Numbered from the stretch's first letter, positions 36,359 to 44,816 are shown. The stretch is DNA of 64,000 nt from Solitalea koreensis (GCF_900182575.1 NZ_FXSZ01000008.1:1-64000), one strand, 5' to 3'. The notes: generated by a model from the sequence alone, not told the origin. Program-made: numbers and translations.

Positions 36359-37573
36359 ATGTTGAATTTACCGATATATCTTGATAATAACGCTACAACA
36401 CCTATGGATCCGCGTGTTCTTGAGGCAATGTTACCTTATTTCACACAGAAATTTGGTAATGCGGCAAGTCGTAATCACCCTTTTGGATGGGTAGCTGAAG
36501 AAGCTGTTGATTACGCTCGTGAGCAAGTAGCTAAAATTATTGGAGCAACTGAAAAAGAAATCATCTTTACTTCCGGCGCTACAGAATCAAATAACCTTGC
36601 ATTAAAAGGTGTGTTTGAAATGTACCAACAAAAAGGCAATCACATTATTACCTTAGTTACTGAACATAAATGTGTGCTTGACTCAGCTCATCACATCGAG
36701 AAAATGGGTGGTAAGGTAACTTTCTTAAATGTAAAGGCCGATGGTCTTGTTGATTTACAAGAACTTGAAAACGCGATGACCGATAAGACCATTTTAGTGT
36801 CGATTATGTATGCTAACAATGAAATCGGTGTTATTCAACCTGTAAAAGAAATAGCTGCAATTGCACATAAACATGGAGCTTTATTCCATACAGATGCAAC
36901 TCAAGCCGTAGGAAAAATTCCTGTGGATGTTATTGCTGACGGTATTGACTTATTATCATTCACCGGACATAAATTATACGGACCTAAAGGCTGTGGTGCA
37001 TTATACGTTCGTCGTAAAAACCCACGTGTAAAAGTTACGGCACAAATTGACGGTGGTGGCCACGAGCGCGGCATGCGTTCAGGAACATTAAACGTTCCAG
37101 GTATTGTTGGCTTTGGTAAAGCATGTGAGGTTGCAATGCAGGACATGGCGGAGGATGCAAAACGTTTGTCGGCATTACGTGATAAACTTGAAAAAGCGGT
37201 AACCGAAATGGAAGAAACTTACGTGAACGGCAATACTGAACATCGTTTGCCTCATGTAGCTAACATTTCATTTAAATATGTAGAAGGAGAAGGCTTGATG
37301 ATGGCGATGAAAGATTTAGCAGTATCATCAGGTTCAGCATGTACTTCGGCCTCATTGGAACCATCATACGTACTAAAAAGCCTTGGTTTAAATGATGACC
37401 TTGCTCACTCTTCTATCCGTTTCGGCTTGGGTCGTTTTACAACAGAAGAAGAAATTGACTACGCAATTGAGGTTACTAAAAAGGCGGTAACGCACTTACG
37501 TGAACTAAGTCCATTGTGGGAAATGTTTAAAGAAGGCATTGACCTTGATTCTATTGAGTGGGCAGAACACTAA
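36359..37573 (+). CDS. iscS: Cysteine desulfurase IscS
   Basis: 404 residues from the ATG at 36359 (M-L-N-L-P-I-Y-L-D-N-N-A-T-T); the earlier in-frame ATG adds a non-homologous tail upstream of the -7 box. PLP lysine K205 in F-T-G-H-K-L-Y-G-P, His104 in T-E-H-K, and catalytic Cys328 in S-S-G-S-A-C-T-S-A are present. It releases sulfur from cysteine for Fe-S cluster assembly on IscU, encoded 87 bases downstream. The C-terminal tail is slightly extended, W-A-E-H at the end. Confidence 0.96.
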   Translation: MLNLPIYLDNNATTPMDPRVLEAMLPYFTQKFGNAASRNHPFGWVAEEAVDYAREQVAKIIGATEKEIIFTSGATESNNLALKGVFEMYQQKGNHIITLVTEHKCVLDSAHHIEKMGGKVTFLNVKADGLVDLQELENAMTDKTILVSIMYANNEIGVIQPVKEIAAIAHKHGALFHTDATQAVGKIPVDVIADGIDLLSFTGHKLYGPKGCGALYVRRKNPRVKVTAQIDGGGHERGMRSGTLNVPGIVGFGKACEVAMQDMAEDAKRLSALRDKLEKAVTEMEETYVNGNTEHRLPHVANISFKYVEGEGLMMAMKDLAVSSGSACTSASLEPSYVLKSLGLNDDLAHSSIRFGLGRFTTEEEIDYAIEVTKKAVTHLRELSPLWEMFKEGIDLDSIEWAEH

Positions 37574-37660
37574 GAAGAGTCTTGAGTCTTGAATACTAAG
37601 TATTCATTCCAGATTAAAAAGAACTTATAACTAAAAACTTATAACTTAAACTTTAAATAA

Positions 37661-38074
37661 ATGTCATATTCAGATAAAGTTATTGATCATTATTCGCATC
37701 CACGTAATGTAGGCACCTTGGACAAAAGCAAGAACTCTGTTGGTACAGGTTTAGTAGGAGCTCCTGAGTGTGGCGACGTAATGCGTTTACAGATCGAAGT
37801 GGATGAAAATCACATGATCACCGATGCTAAATTTAAAACGTTTGGTTGTGGTTCGGCCATTGCTTCTTCTTCATTGGCAACTGAATGGTTGAAAGGTAAA
37901 TCTATTGACGAGGCATTGAAAATTGACAACATGGATATTGTTGAAGAACTTTCTTTACCTCCGGTAAAAATTCACTGTTCGGTTTTAGCAGAAGATGCCA
38001 TTAAATCGGCAATTAACGATTACCGCGTTAAAAACGGTATGGAACCAATCGCATTGGAGAAATCACATCATTAA
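37661..38074 (+). CDS. iscU: Fe-S cluster scaffold IscU
   Basis: 137 residues with the three cluster ligands C37, C63, C106 and Asp39 (P-E-C-G-D-V), and the L-P-P-V-K-I-H-C motif that HscA recognises. Assembles 2Fe-2S/4Fe-4S clusters using sulfur from IscS. The spacer before it holds AAG/CAAGAC-like repeat words rather than a gene. Confidence 0.96.
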   Translation: MSYSDKVIDHYSHPRNVGTLDKSKNSVGTGLVGAPECGDVMRLQIEVDENHMITDAKFKTFGCGSAIASSSLATEWLKGKSIDEALKIDNMDIVEELSLPPVKIHCSVLAEDAIKSAINDYRVKNGMEPIALEKSHH

Positions 38075-38163
38075 TTTAGAGTAAAGAATCAGGATATAAG
38101 ATTAAAGACTCATGAAAGTCATTTTTCTTGGCTCTTGTCTCTTGAATCTATAATCTCAATAAA

Positions 38164-38490
38164 ATGGTAACTATAACAGACAAAGCAAAAAGCAAGATTG
38201 ATGAATTGATGCACGATGCCAATCTTGACAATTCTTACTTTTTGCGAGTGGGTGTGCAAGGCGGTGGTTGCTCAGGTCTTTCATACAAAATGGATTTTGA
38301 TAACGAATTAAAACCGGGCGATCAGGAGTTTGAAGATAAGGGAATGAAAATCGTTCTCGATATGAAGAGCTTTTTATACTTAGCAGGAACTGAACTGGAT
38401 TTTAGTGACGGTTTAAATGGAAAAGGATTTAATTTTATTAATCCTAATGCCAGCAGGACTTGCGGTTGCGGAGAAAGTTTTTCAGTATAA
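38164..38490 (+). CDS. iscA: IscA/ErpA-type A-type Fe-S carrier
   Basis: 108 residues with the three conserved Cys: C36 in G-G-G-C-S-G-L and C100-G-C102-G at the end. Delivers clusters from the scaffold to client enzymes. No hscBA, fdx or iscR follow; the ISC operon here is the minimal iscS-iscU-iscA. Confidence 0.95.
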   Translation: MVTITDKAKSKIDELMHDANLDNSYFLRVGVQGGGCSGLSYKMDFDNELKPGDQEFEDKGMKIVLDMKSFLYLAGTELDFSDGLNGKGFNFINPNASRTCGCGESFSV

Positions 38491-38508
38491 AAACATATTA
38501 TATTTTAC

Positions 38509-38547
38509 AATAAAGGTCTTCTTTAAAACAAGAAGGCCTTTATTTTT
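38509..38547 (+). terminator. Terminator of the isc operon
   Basis: Stem AATAAAGGTCTTCTT / AGAAGGCCTTTATT with short loop and T-rich tail. Confidence 0.85.
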
Positions 38548-38601
38548 ATCCTAATATTTTTTTAGCAAATTGCCATCCGCTTTAGCGCTATCTATAAACG
38601 T

Positions 38602-40515
38602 ATGATACAACTTTCTGAAAGAACCACTATTCCACAGTTATTAAGAAATGTGGTTCAGCATATAAAATCGCCCGATTCACCATTCTTAATGGAAAAAAAG
38701 AATGGCATCTATAAGCCTATTTCATTCCAACAAACACTAGCCAATGCTGATGCTTTTTCAGCTTGGTTTTTTGCAAATGGAATAATAAAAGGTGATCGCT
38801 TAGGACTAATTATTGAAAACTGTCCGGAGTATATTTATTATGATCAGGGACTACAGCAAATTGGAGCGATCAATGTTTCCATCTACCCTACACTTTCTGA
38901 AACTGAGATAGAACATATCATTAACGATGCCGGAATCAAATCAATTTTAGTTGGCAATCCTTTTTTATTACGTAAGGTTTTAAAAATAGCTGATCACTGT
39001 CCAAGTTTACAGTTTATCATCCCTATTTTTAATGATCATCATAAAATTTCAGCGCATTATTCCGGCTCAAAAAAAATCCTCACCTTTAATGACATTCAGA
39101 AAGAGGGAGCAATGCTTTTACCTTCTTTCCAAGACAAAATAAATGAGGCCCGTGAAATGGTTCAGCCTGAAGATGTAGCTTCATTAATCTATACCTCCGG
39201 TACAACAGGAACTCCGAAAGGGGCAATGCTTACGCACCATAATTTTGTAAATAATGTAAAAGCCTGCCTTGAACAAATTCCGGTAATTAATCCGGATGAT
39301 GTATTTCTTTCTTTTCTTCCCCTTTCTCATGTTTTCGAACGTACGGCAACCTATCACGTTTGCTGTGCAGTTGGTAGTACAATGGCCTTTTCGCAAAGCC
39401 TTGAATTGCTTGGTAAAAACATGATAGAAGTTCAGCCTACTGTGATGTCGGTTGTACCTCGATTATTGGAACGAATTTGCGAGAAAGCTATGAAAAGTGG
39501 CACCAATGCCGGCGGTTTCAAATCAAAAATATTTTTATGGGCATTTGAAATTGGCAAGAAAGCTCGTTTTCAACGTGAAGCAGGCAAATCATTAGGGCCG
39601 CTACTATCTGCGCAAGCTTTAATAGCAGACAAACTCGTATTTAGTAAGATTAAAGAGAAAACAGGCGGAAAGCTAAAGTTTTTATTATCTGGCGGGGCTG
39701 CTTTACCTATTGCTGTAGGAGAATTCTTTGGCAACATAGGTATTAAAATATTAGAGGGCTATGGTTTGACAGAAACCTCACCAGTTATGTCGGTTACCGA
39801 ATACCATCGTCAGGTAATTGGTACGGTTGGGCGTATTATTCCCGGAATAACGGTTGCTATTCAAAATACTGACACTAAAAAAATTATTACTGAACAAACC
39901 CACGAAAGCTTCGACCCTAATTTTGAATCGGAAGAAGGAGAAATAATTGTTCGGGGCCATTGTGTAATGAAAGGCTATTGGAATAATCCGAAGGAAACCG
40001 AAATTGTGATCGATGAAAATGGTTGGTTTCATACAGGTGATGTTGGCAAATTCAGCAATGGTAATTTGAAGATTACAGATCGTATTAAAAATATACTGAT
40101 TAACTCTTACGGAAAAAACATATACCCTACGCTTATTGAAAACACCTATTTAAAAAGTCCTAAAATTGAGCAAATTTTCCTAATCGGCGATAAGCGTGAT
40201 TACATAACGGCGATCATTGTCCCTTCTCATGATGAATTGCGTGACAATTTTGATCTAGATGAGGATTTCTTTAATGAACCGGATCATTTTATTGAAGAAG
40301 AACGAATCGTAAAATGGATCAAAGATGATGTACGCCAACTGTCGAATGAGCTGGCAAAATTCGAACGTATTAAAAACTTCTGTATAAAACGTCATCCGTT
40401 TACGATCGAATCAGGTGAAATCACTCCTACCCTCAAGACCAAGCGCAGGGTAATTGAGGCGAAGTATGCTGAAGAAATTGATGAACTGTACGAAGAAATG
40501 GTTGAGGCCGAATAA
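38602..40515 (+). CDS. Long-chain fatty-acid-CoA ligase (AMP-binding)
   Basis: 637 residues. The AMP-binding P-loop is Y-T-S-G-T-T-G-T-P-K-G-A-M-L near 198-211; G-Y-G-L-T-E-T-S-P and G-W-F-H-T-G-D-V-G, then K-I-T-D-R-I-K-N, complete the ANL superfamily core. Activates fatty acids to acyl-CoA for degradation or lipid synthesis; the long C-terminal part matches the FadD15/ACSL-like class. Separate transcription unit with its own terminator. Confidence 0.93.
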   Translation: MIQLSERTTIPQLLRNVVQHIKSPDSPFLMEKKNGIYKPISFQQTLANADAFSAWFFANGIIKGDRLGLIIENCPEYIYYDQGLQQIGAINVSIYPTLSETEIEHIINDAGIKSILVGNPFLLRKVLKIADHCPSLQFIIPIFNDHHKISAHYSGSKKILTFNDIQKEGAMLLPSFQDKINEAREMVQPEDVASLIYTSGTTGTPKGAMLTHHNFVNNVKACLEQIPVINPDDVFLSFLPLSHVFERTATYHVCCAVGSTMAFSQSLELLGKNMIEVQPTVMSVVPRLLERICEKAMKSGTNAGGFKSKIFLWAFEIGKKARFQREAGKSLGPLLSAQALIADKLVFSKIKEKTGGKLKFLLSGGAALPIAVGEFFGNIGIKILEGYGLTETSPVMSVTEYHRQVIGTVGRIIPGITVAIQNTDTKKIITEQTHESFDPNFESEEGEIIVRGHCVMKGYWNNPKETEIVIDENGWFHTGDVGKFSNGNLKITDRIKNILINSYGKNIYPTLIENTYLKSPKIEQIFLIGDKRDYITAIIVPSHDELRDNFDLDEDFFNEPDHFIEEERIVKWIKDDVRQLSNELAKFERIKNFCIKRHPFTIESGEITPTLKTKRRVIEAKYAEEIDELYEEMVEAE

Positions 40516-40536
40516 TCTTTGAAAATGATCAATGAG

Positions 40537-40571
40537 AGCATCTGTTGAAATGAATCAACAGATGCTTTTTT
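40537..40571 (+). terminator. Terminator of the acyl-CoA ligase gene
   Basis: Perfect 12-base stem AGCATCTGTTGA / TCAACAGATGCT with a 6-base loop, followed by T residues. Confidence 0.92.
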
Positions 40572-40604
40572 CTGAAAGTGTTTTGTTTTTAATAGGCCAT
40601 CAAG

Positions 40605-40658
40605 AACCCGCTAGTTTTACTTTAATGGTCGTTTGTGAGCTTATTGCTCATGCGGGTT
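40605..40658. repeat. Nested hairpin between converging genes
   Basis: Outer arms AACCCGC / GCGGGTT enclose an inner TGAGC / GCTCA pair. It sits 20 bases past the stop of the minus-strand HAD gene, so it may end that transcript. Confidence 0.4.
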
Positions 40659-40677
40659 TTGTTGGTTTTATATTAAT

Positions 40678-41301
40678 TTACAGGTACGGCTCCAAGACTT
40701 CCTTGAGTGACTCACCAGGTTGTACTAATCTGGTTTGTAAACCTATTTTTTTAGCCGTTTCTAAATGCTGCGGACTATCATCAATAAATAATGTTTCGGA
40801 AGGATTTAACTGATGAGAGCGAAGAACTGATTCAAATATTTCAGCGTCTGGTTTTCGCATTCCCATTAAGTGCGAATAATAATCTTTCTCAAAATAAGAG
40901 GCCATTGAGTCAATCTTCCAAACCTTATTCAAATAATCAATAATCCAATCGTAATGGATTTCATTATTATTGCTCAGCAAAAAACTTCTGTACTTTGATT
41001 TGATCTGTAAGAGTAATTCAAGATTTCCAACGGGTATGCCAATCAATAAAGCATTCCAGGCATCAATAATTTGCTGTTCACTGACACCTTCGGGTAAGTG
41101 TTTTTTTAATTCAGTGGTAAATTGACGAGCATTTATCTCTCCTTTTTCAAGCTGATCAAAAAATTTTTCCTGCAATTTATGCCCATATAATTCATCAATA
41201 TTACTTAACCCTAAGTCCTTGAATGCCTGACTCGCCAGCTTAAAATCTATCTTAAAAATAACGTTCCCATAGTCGAAAATAATGTTTTTAATTGCAGTCA
41301 T
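40678..41301 (-). CDS. HAD-IA family hydrolase, YihX-like
   Basis: 207 residues. Motif I is F-D10-Y-G-N-V (second Asp replaced by Gly, as in YihX-type phosphatases), motif II S-N-N-N-E-I-H, and motif III/IV K-P-D-A-E-I-F-E and F-I-D-D-S-P-Q-H. Likely sugar-phosphate or nucleotide phosphatase; exact substrate unknown. Its start is about 80 bases from the tRNA gene that begins the accessory region. Confidence 0.9.
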   Translation of the reverse strand: MTAIKNIIFDYGNVIFKIDFKLASQAFKDLGLSNIDELYGHKLQEKFFDQLEKGEINARQFTTELKKHLPEGVSEQQIIDAWNALLIGIPVGNLELLLQIKSKYRSFLLSNNNEIHYDWIIDYLNKVWKIDSMASYFEKDYYSHLMGMRKPDAEIFESVLRSHQLNPSETLFIDDSPQHLETAKKIGLQTRLVQPGESLKEVLEPYL

Positions 41302-41379
41302 TTTATATTATTTAATGTTTTTTATTGTGTAATTGAATGCAATTTTACATATTTGCGGCTCGATTTGGAAAACAAATCA

Positions 41380-41453
41380 GGGCCCTTAGCTCAGTTGGTT
41401 AGAGTAGGAGACTCATAATCTTTTGGTCCGGGGTTCGAGCCCCCGAGGGCCCA
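41380..41453 (+). tRNA. tRNA with CAU anticodon (elongator Met or Ile2)
   Basis: Acceptor stem GGGCCCT / AGGGCCC, D-arm TTAGCTCAGTTGGTTAGAGT, loop CTCATAA with anticodon CAU, T-arm CGGGG / CCCCG with TTCGAGC. G1-C72 pairs fully, so it is not the initiator. The D-stem ends GAGT rather than GAGC, giving a G-U pair. CCA not encoded. Confidence 0.93.
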
Positions 41454-41462
41454 CTTAAATTA

Positions 41463-41496
41463 AAAGCTCAATCTGTTAAAAGATTGGGCTTTTTTT
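41463..41496 (+). terminator. Terminator after the tRNA gene
   Basis: Stem AGCTCAATCT / AGATTGGGCT (one mismatch plus G-U) with a short loop and a run of seven T residues. Confidence 0.85.
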
Positions 41497-41742
41497 ATGG
41501 ACTGAAATGGGTTTAAAGGCGGTTTTTAAGGCAATAACAACTGTTACCGATTAAAATACACAATCCTTTCCTAATAGCACAAAATTTCGTCAAATTAGCA
41601 CTTTTTAACTCAACTGACACGCATCAGTAATTCATTAAATAGACTCCGCTAACGCTTCATCCATTTAAAATTCGCAACGGCGAGCTCGTTCTGTCAGTGC
41701 AATTATTCAACTCATTCACTAATCCTAATTAATCACTTTCAC

Positions 41743-41946
41743 ATGAAAAACCCACAGGTTAACTATCTTTTAATGGTTTCCGAAATCTCTTTATGGTATC
41801 ACCCAAAAGTAAAGGCAGTAGATATGAAAACCGTTCATTCCTCTAAAGATGCTTACGCTATTTTCAAGGAACATTGGGATGAAGGCTTGATAGGGTTCTT
41901 GGAAGAATTCAAGATTGTCTACGGGATACCAAATTCATCCGATTGA
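41743..41946 (+). pseudogene. Truncated RadC/JAB-domain protein (N-terminal part)
   Basis: 67 residues. S-S-K-D-A-Y-A-I-F-K-E-H-W-D-E-G, then I-G-F-L-E-E-F-K-I, matches the N-terminal part of the RadC-like JAB proteins that travel on Bacteroidota mobile elements, where the pattern continues into L-L-L-N-R-A-N. Here the similarity stops right at E-E-F-K and nine unrelated residues lead to a stop, so the metalloprotease core with its His-x-His and Asp is missing. It lies 290 bases after the tRNA gene, at the left end of the accessory region. Family assignment is by recognition of this pattern. Confidence 0.65.
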
Positions 41947-42059
41947 GGATTAACAATGAGATTTTTGAGTAGTAAAATTTTTTAGTTAATTTCGGGCAAA
42001 ATCAACATCAATCCTTTCACTTTCAATAATTTAATTATATTTAATAAACTTAAACAGTT

Positions 42060-42491
42060 ATGAAAAAACTATTATTCACACTTATTATTGTTACTATTTT
42101 ACCAATGATGGCTTTTAAAGCTAAACCTGCTGAGGATGGCTATTATGCTTTTATTGTTATTGACGGAGTGTGGAAAGACGGGAGAGGCTACACCAGTAAA
42201 ATCATTTACTTTCCCGGCTACGACGACTGCAACAAGTACAAGGCTATTGATTACTTTGATAATGCCCGAAGAGCCTTCAGTAATCACTTGAAAGCCTACC
42301 ATAATGACGCATTCCCTTATGGAGAGAATAACAACTTTAAAATTATTGACAAAAAGCAGTACAGCACTTCAACTTTGCTGCAAACTTACGAACAGGCACA
42401 GCAACGTATGACCCAGTGGGTAGCTGAGCAAAAGGAAAAGGGCTATGAGGTAACATATACCAACTTTGGCTTTAGCTGCAACAGCCTATAA
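42060..42491 (+). CDS. Small secreted protein, unknown function
   Basis: 143 residues; signal peptide ending near P-M-M-A-F-K-A (about residue 20). Mature part rich in Tyr, Asn and Lys with two Cys (C-N-K-Y near residue 58 and F-S-C-N near the end) that could form a disulfide in the periplasm. I do not recognise the family. It is followed by a scar of a second small gene and then by another secreted protein, all plus strand. Confidence 0.7.
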   Translation: MKKLLFTLIIVTILPMMAFKAKPAEDGYYAFIVIDGVWKDGRGYTSKIIYFPGYDDCNKYKAIDYFDNARRAFSNHLKAYHNDAFPYGENNNFKIIDKKQYSTSTLLQTYEQAQQRMTQWVAEQKEKGYEVTYTNFGFSCNSL

Positions 42492-42510
42492 ATACAGAAT
42501 AATTAATATT

Positions 42511-42581
42511 ATGAAAAAGATTTTTATTACTTACCCTTATTCTTGGAAGGCGCCAAACTGGTAAAGGATGATTTGTTTTAA
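42511..42581 (+). pseudogene. Deletion remnant of a paralogue of the following secreted gene
   Basis: Starts with ATG AAA AAG ATT TTT ATT, a signal-peptide-like beginning, and runs into stop after 18 codons. In another frame the 3' part (42549-42581) encodes G-A-K-L-V-K-D-D-L-F-stop, the same C-terminus as the gene at 42692-43171. So the body of a paralogue appears to be deleted with start and end kept. Confidence 0.65.
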
Positions 42582-42636
42582 GTAAAATAAATAAAAATAA
42601 GTTTTTCAAAACCAATCACCTTTAAATAAACGATCA
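42551..42636 (+). repeat. Direct repeat, copy 1 (about 86 bases)
   Basis: Matches 43141-43226 with only a few differences (for example AGTAAAATAA against AAGAAAATAA). Covers the end of the C-terminal coding sequence and the common downstream non-coding sequence through CGATCA. Confidence 0.9.
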
Positions 42637-42691
42637 TCATTGAACTATTTGATCAGAACACTATTAATTCATTTAAAATACCATCAATAAT

Positions 42692-43171
42692 ATGAAACGA
42701 ATTTTATTATTACTTACGCTCTGCCTGGGCGCAACAGGGTTAAAAGCACAAACAGCAGAAGAAACTGTAGCTTATATTAATGCTAAATACGGCGCCTATA
42801 AATCGGACGTAAACGAGTGGGAGAGAATAGCAACAAACGATGCCCTAATTACTATTACCTCAAATAAATATAAAATAGAAAGAATATGGTGGGGTAAAGT
42901 AACCGGCATTGCCTACACAAGACGTACTAACGACGAAGGGAAACAATATTGGCGGATAGTTCTTTCTGGAAAACTATTTAAGTTTAAAAAAGATGATGCC
43001 GGTTCTATGGATTTTCAAGGAAATAGGTATCTCTATGAGGCGGAAGGTGAAAATGGATATTATTTTTTGATACCTGAGGTAAGCGAAGAGAATGTAAAAA
43101 AGTTCGTCAAGGCTCTTACCAAAATAGCTGAGCTTAATGGTGCCAAGCTGGTAAAGGATGATTTGTTTTAA
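42692..43171 (+). CDS. Secreted protein, unknown function
   Basis: 159 residues with a signal peptide ending near G-L-K-A-Q (about residue 20). Contains E-R-I-W-W-G-K-V-T-G-I-A-Y-T-R-R-T and a C-terminal helix ending G-A-K-L-V-K-D-D-L-F. No Cys in the mature part. I recognise no family. The C-terminus and 3' flank are duplicated upstream at 42551-42636, showing local tandem duplication and loss. Confidence 0.72.
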   Translation: MKRILLLLTLCLGATGLKAQTAEETVAYINAKYGAYKSDVNEWERIATNDALITITSNKYKIERIWWGKVTGIAYTRRTNDEGKQYWRIVLSGKLFKFKKDDAGSMDFQGNRYLYEAEGENGYYFLIPEVSEENVKKFVKALTKIAELNGAKLVKDDLF

Positions 43172-43226
43172 AGAAAATAAATAAAAATAAGTTTTTCAAA
43201 ACCAATCACCTTTAAATAAACGATCA
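43141..43226 (+). repeat. Direct repeat, copy 2 (about 86 bases)
   Basis: Second copy of the repeat at 42551-42636, 590 bases away; includes the last codons of the gene at 42692-43171 and its 3' flank. Confidence 0.9.
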
Positions 43227-43547
43227 CTATAGTATAGAATTTAAGCATTTACAAACATAGGATGAACTGTGTTAAGCTATTTCAGACACTAACTTTTAAA
43301 GGGGTATATTTTTGAGATTTAGTGCCTTTTATTATTTATTTCATTATCCTCATGCGAACCTTCGGGATCTGATGATCCTTATGAAGCTAGCAAGTCTAGT
43401 GGGTCTGGTGGGTCTACTAGTTGTGGTTGCGTTTAGCGACTCGTTTGTAGCCATTTTAGAAAGACAATACCAGTGAAAAAATTTTTCCCAAACTTTTAAA
43501 TCAAATCCAATTTAATATCTTGCAAATCAACCTAAGCCTAAACAAAA
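43172..43547. other. Intergenic region, 376 bases
   Basis: Holds the second copy of the direct repeat at its start and a start-less lipoprotein-like frame at 43326-43436. Otherwise AT-rich with nothing recognisable. Confidence 0.5.
43326..43436 (+). pseudogene. Start-less small lipoprotein-like frame
   Basis: In this frame 36 residues read L-L-L-F-I-S-L-S-S-C-E-P-S-G, then a Ser/Gly-rich tail ending C-G-C-V and a stop. That is the look of a small lipoprotein with Cys at the lipobox, but no ATG/GTG/TTG lies in frame before the preceding TAG. Either the start was lost or the resemblance is chance. Confidence 0.35.
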
Positions 43548-43799
43548 ATGAAAAAAACATTCATCTTCCTAATACTTGCACTTTTAATTTCAAATCAATG
43601 CTATTGTCATCCATATAATTCCGAAATCAAACAAAATGTAATTCATAATGGAATTGGATTAGGGAGTGTTGTTGCCGTAGTCCTTTCTTGGGACAGGAAT
43701 AAATCTATTTTATTAGCAGTTTTACATGCAATTTTCAGTTGGTTCTATGTAATCTATTTTGCTTTAACAAGAGAGCCAATAAAAATAAAGTGGTGGTAA
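43548..43799 (+). CDS. Small membrane protein, unknown function
   Basis: 83 residues with a signal-like or membrane segment at 4-18 and a second hydrophobic stretch at about 40-75 broken by S-W-D-R-N-K. It contains N-Q-C-Y-C-H after the first segment and ends K-I-K-W-W. Could be a two-segment membrane protein or a secreted protein with one anchor. No family recognised. Confidence 0.65.
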   Translation: MKKTFIFLILALLISNQCYCHPYNSEIKQNVIHNGIGLGSVVAVVLSWDRNKSILLAVLHAIFSWFYVIYFALTREPIKIKWW

Positions 43800-43937
43800 T
43801 TCTATCTATACATTTTAAAAGGTAAAAGCAGTTTCGGATAGTAATTTTACTCAAACTATCACCAATAAGTCGTTGCATGAAATAATAATCTTAGTTCTTC
43901 TATTCAATCATAACATCAAAACTGAAAACATTTAATC

Positions 43938-44365
43938 ATGAAAAAAAAAAGTTTATCTTATTCGTTATCCTACTAACGGCCAGTCTACCATTATTGACTC
44001 AAAACATTGTTAACCCTCTATTTGAGTTCAGCATCACAAAACAACGCTATCGTTAAAATTGAAACCGACAAATTGTACACCGTTGCTTCTTTTGAATATA
44101 CAGTTTGCGTACACCCCATGGTAAGCATTATAATTTTATAAAGGCAGAAAATATTAATATTGCACCCGATAAAACTGTATTATCCATTCTTATTTTCGTT
44201 GGCGTGCTGTTTTTGTTGATCAAATGGACGATAGCTATCCATATTGACACTTTGCAAATTAATAACCATTGGTTTATTCAAGTAAATAAGAACGATAAGT
44301 TTAACTGCTTCTTCAGCATGCTCTCCCTCATTTTCCGGCCGTTGACTTACAGTGATATCACCTAA
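43938..44365 (+). pseudogene. Frameshifted remnant of a small secreted/membrane protein gene
   Basis: The ATG is followed by ten A residues and the frame ends after 12 codons. One more A would restore M-K-K-K-K-F-I-L-F-V-I-L-L-T-A-S-L-P-L-L, a clear signal peptide. Further on, N-N-A-I-V-K-I-E-T-D-K-L-Y-T-V-A-S-F-E is open in another frame, and after a C-run (CCCC at about 44115) a third frame continues H-G-K-H-Y-N-F-I-K-A-E-N with a hydrophobic segment I-F-V-G-V-L-F-L-L. At least two or three frameshifts, so decayed. The last third is inside the 0.65 kb repeat. Confidence 0.55.
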
Positions 44366-44740
44366 CCGCCATCTCCCTTAATCGGCATAGGGCATTGGCG
44401 AGTTTCATTTGCTGCGGACTCATGCAGTCGGGTTCGAAAAGTTTCGGACTGGCCACCAGAATAAAAACGGCCTTAGCCCTTGACACCGCCACATTTAACC
44501 TTTCGAGGCTGTACAGAAATTCCATGCCGCGGGGGGCATCTTCGGGCGACGAGGTGGCCATAGAAAATATAACAACAGGCGCCTCCTGTCCTTGAAACTT
44601 GTCAACCGTTCCAACACGAACACCAGGGATGGCTTCCGTTAAATCATGCACCTGGGCATTGTAGGGGGCAATGACAAGAATATCGTTAACAGTCAGTTTA
44701 TTGCGTTTATTTTCTTTATCTATTCCACACCTACTTCATC
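44088..44740 (+). repeat. Long direct repeat, copy 1
   Basis: Almost identical to 47339-47980: scattered single-base differences and a 9-base length difference. It contains the 3' end of the helicase gene and the last part of the decayed gene before it. Spans a 3251-base offset with the 802-residue gene between copies. Confidence 0.95.
44358..44733 (-). pseudogene. Detached C-terminal fragment of the nuclease-helicase
   Basis: The minus-strand reading here encodes roughly the last 120 residues of the protein at 47600-50941 (from the L-T-V-N-D-I-L-V-I-A-P-Y segment through T-V-D-K-F-Q-G-Q-E and V-A-V-S-R-A-K to the stop), with essentially no change. The upstream gene body is missing. Part of repeat copy 1. 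Confidence 0.9.
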
Positions 44741-44816
44741 ATTTTATTCGCACTAAACAAGATTGATAATAAATAATATTATTTTGTCTTAATAATATTA
44801 ACCCAAAACATTTTAC

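Noticed and set aside
44105..44365. 86-residue frame with membrane-like segment inside repeat copy 1 (also 47356-47607 in copy 2)
   Set aside because: Begins with TTG, has no ATG and overlaps the helicase 3' end; the frame fits better as the tail of the decayed gene starting at 43938.
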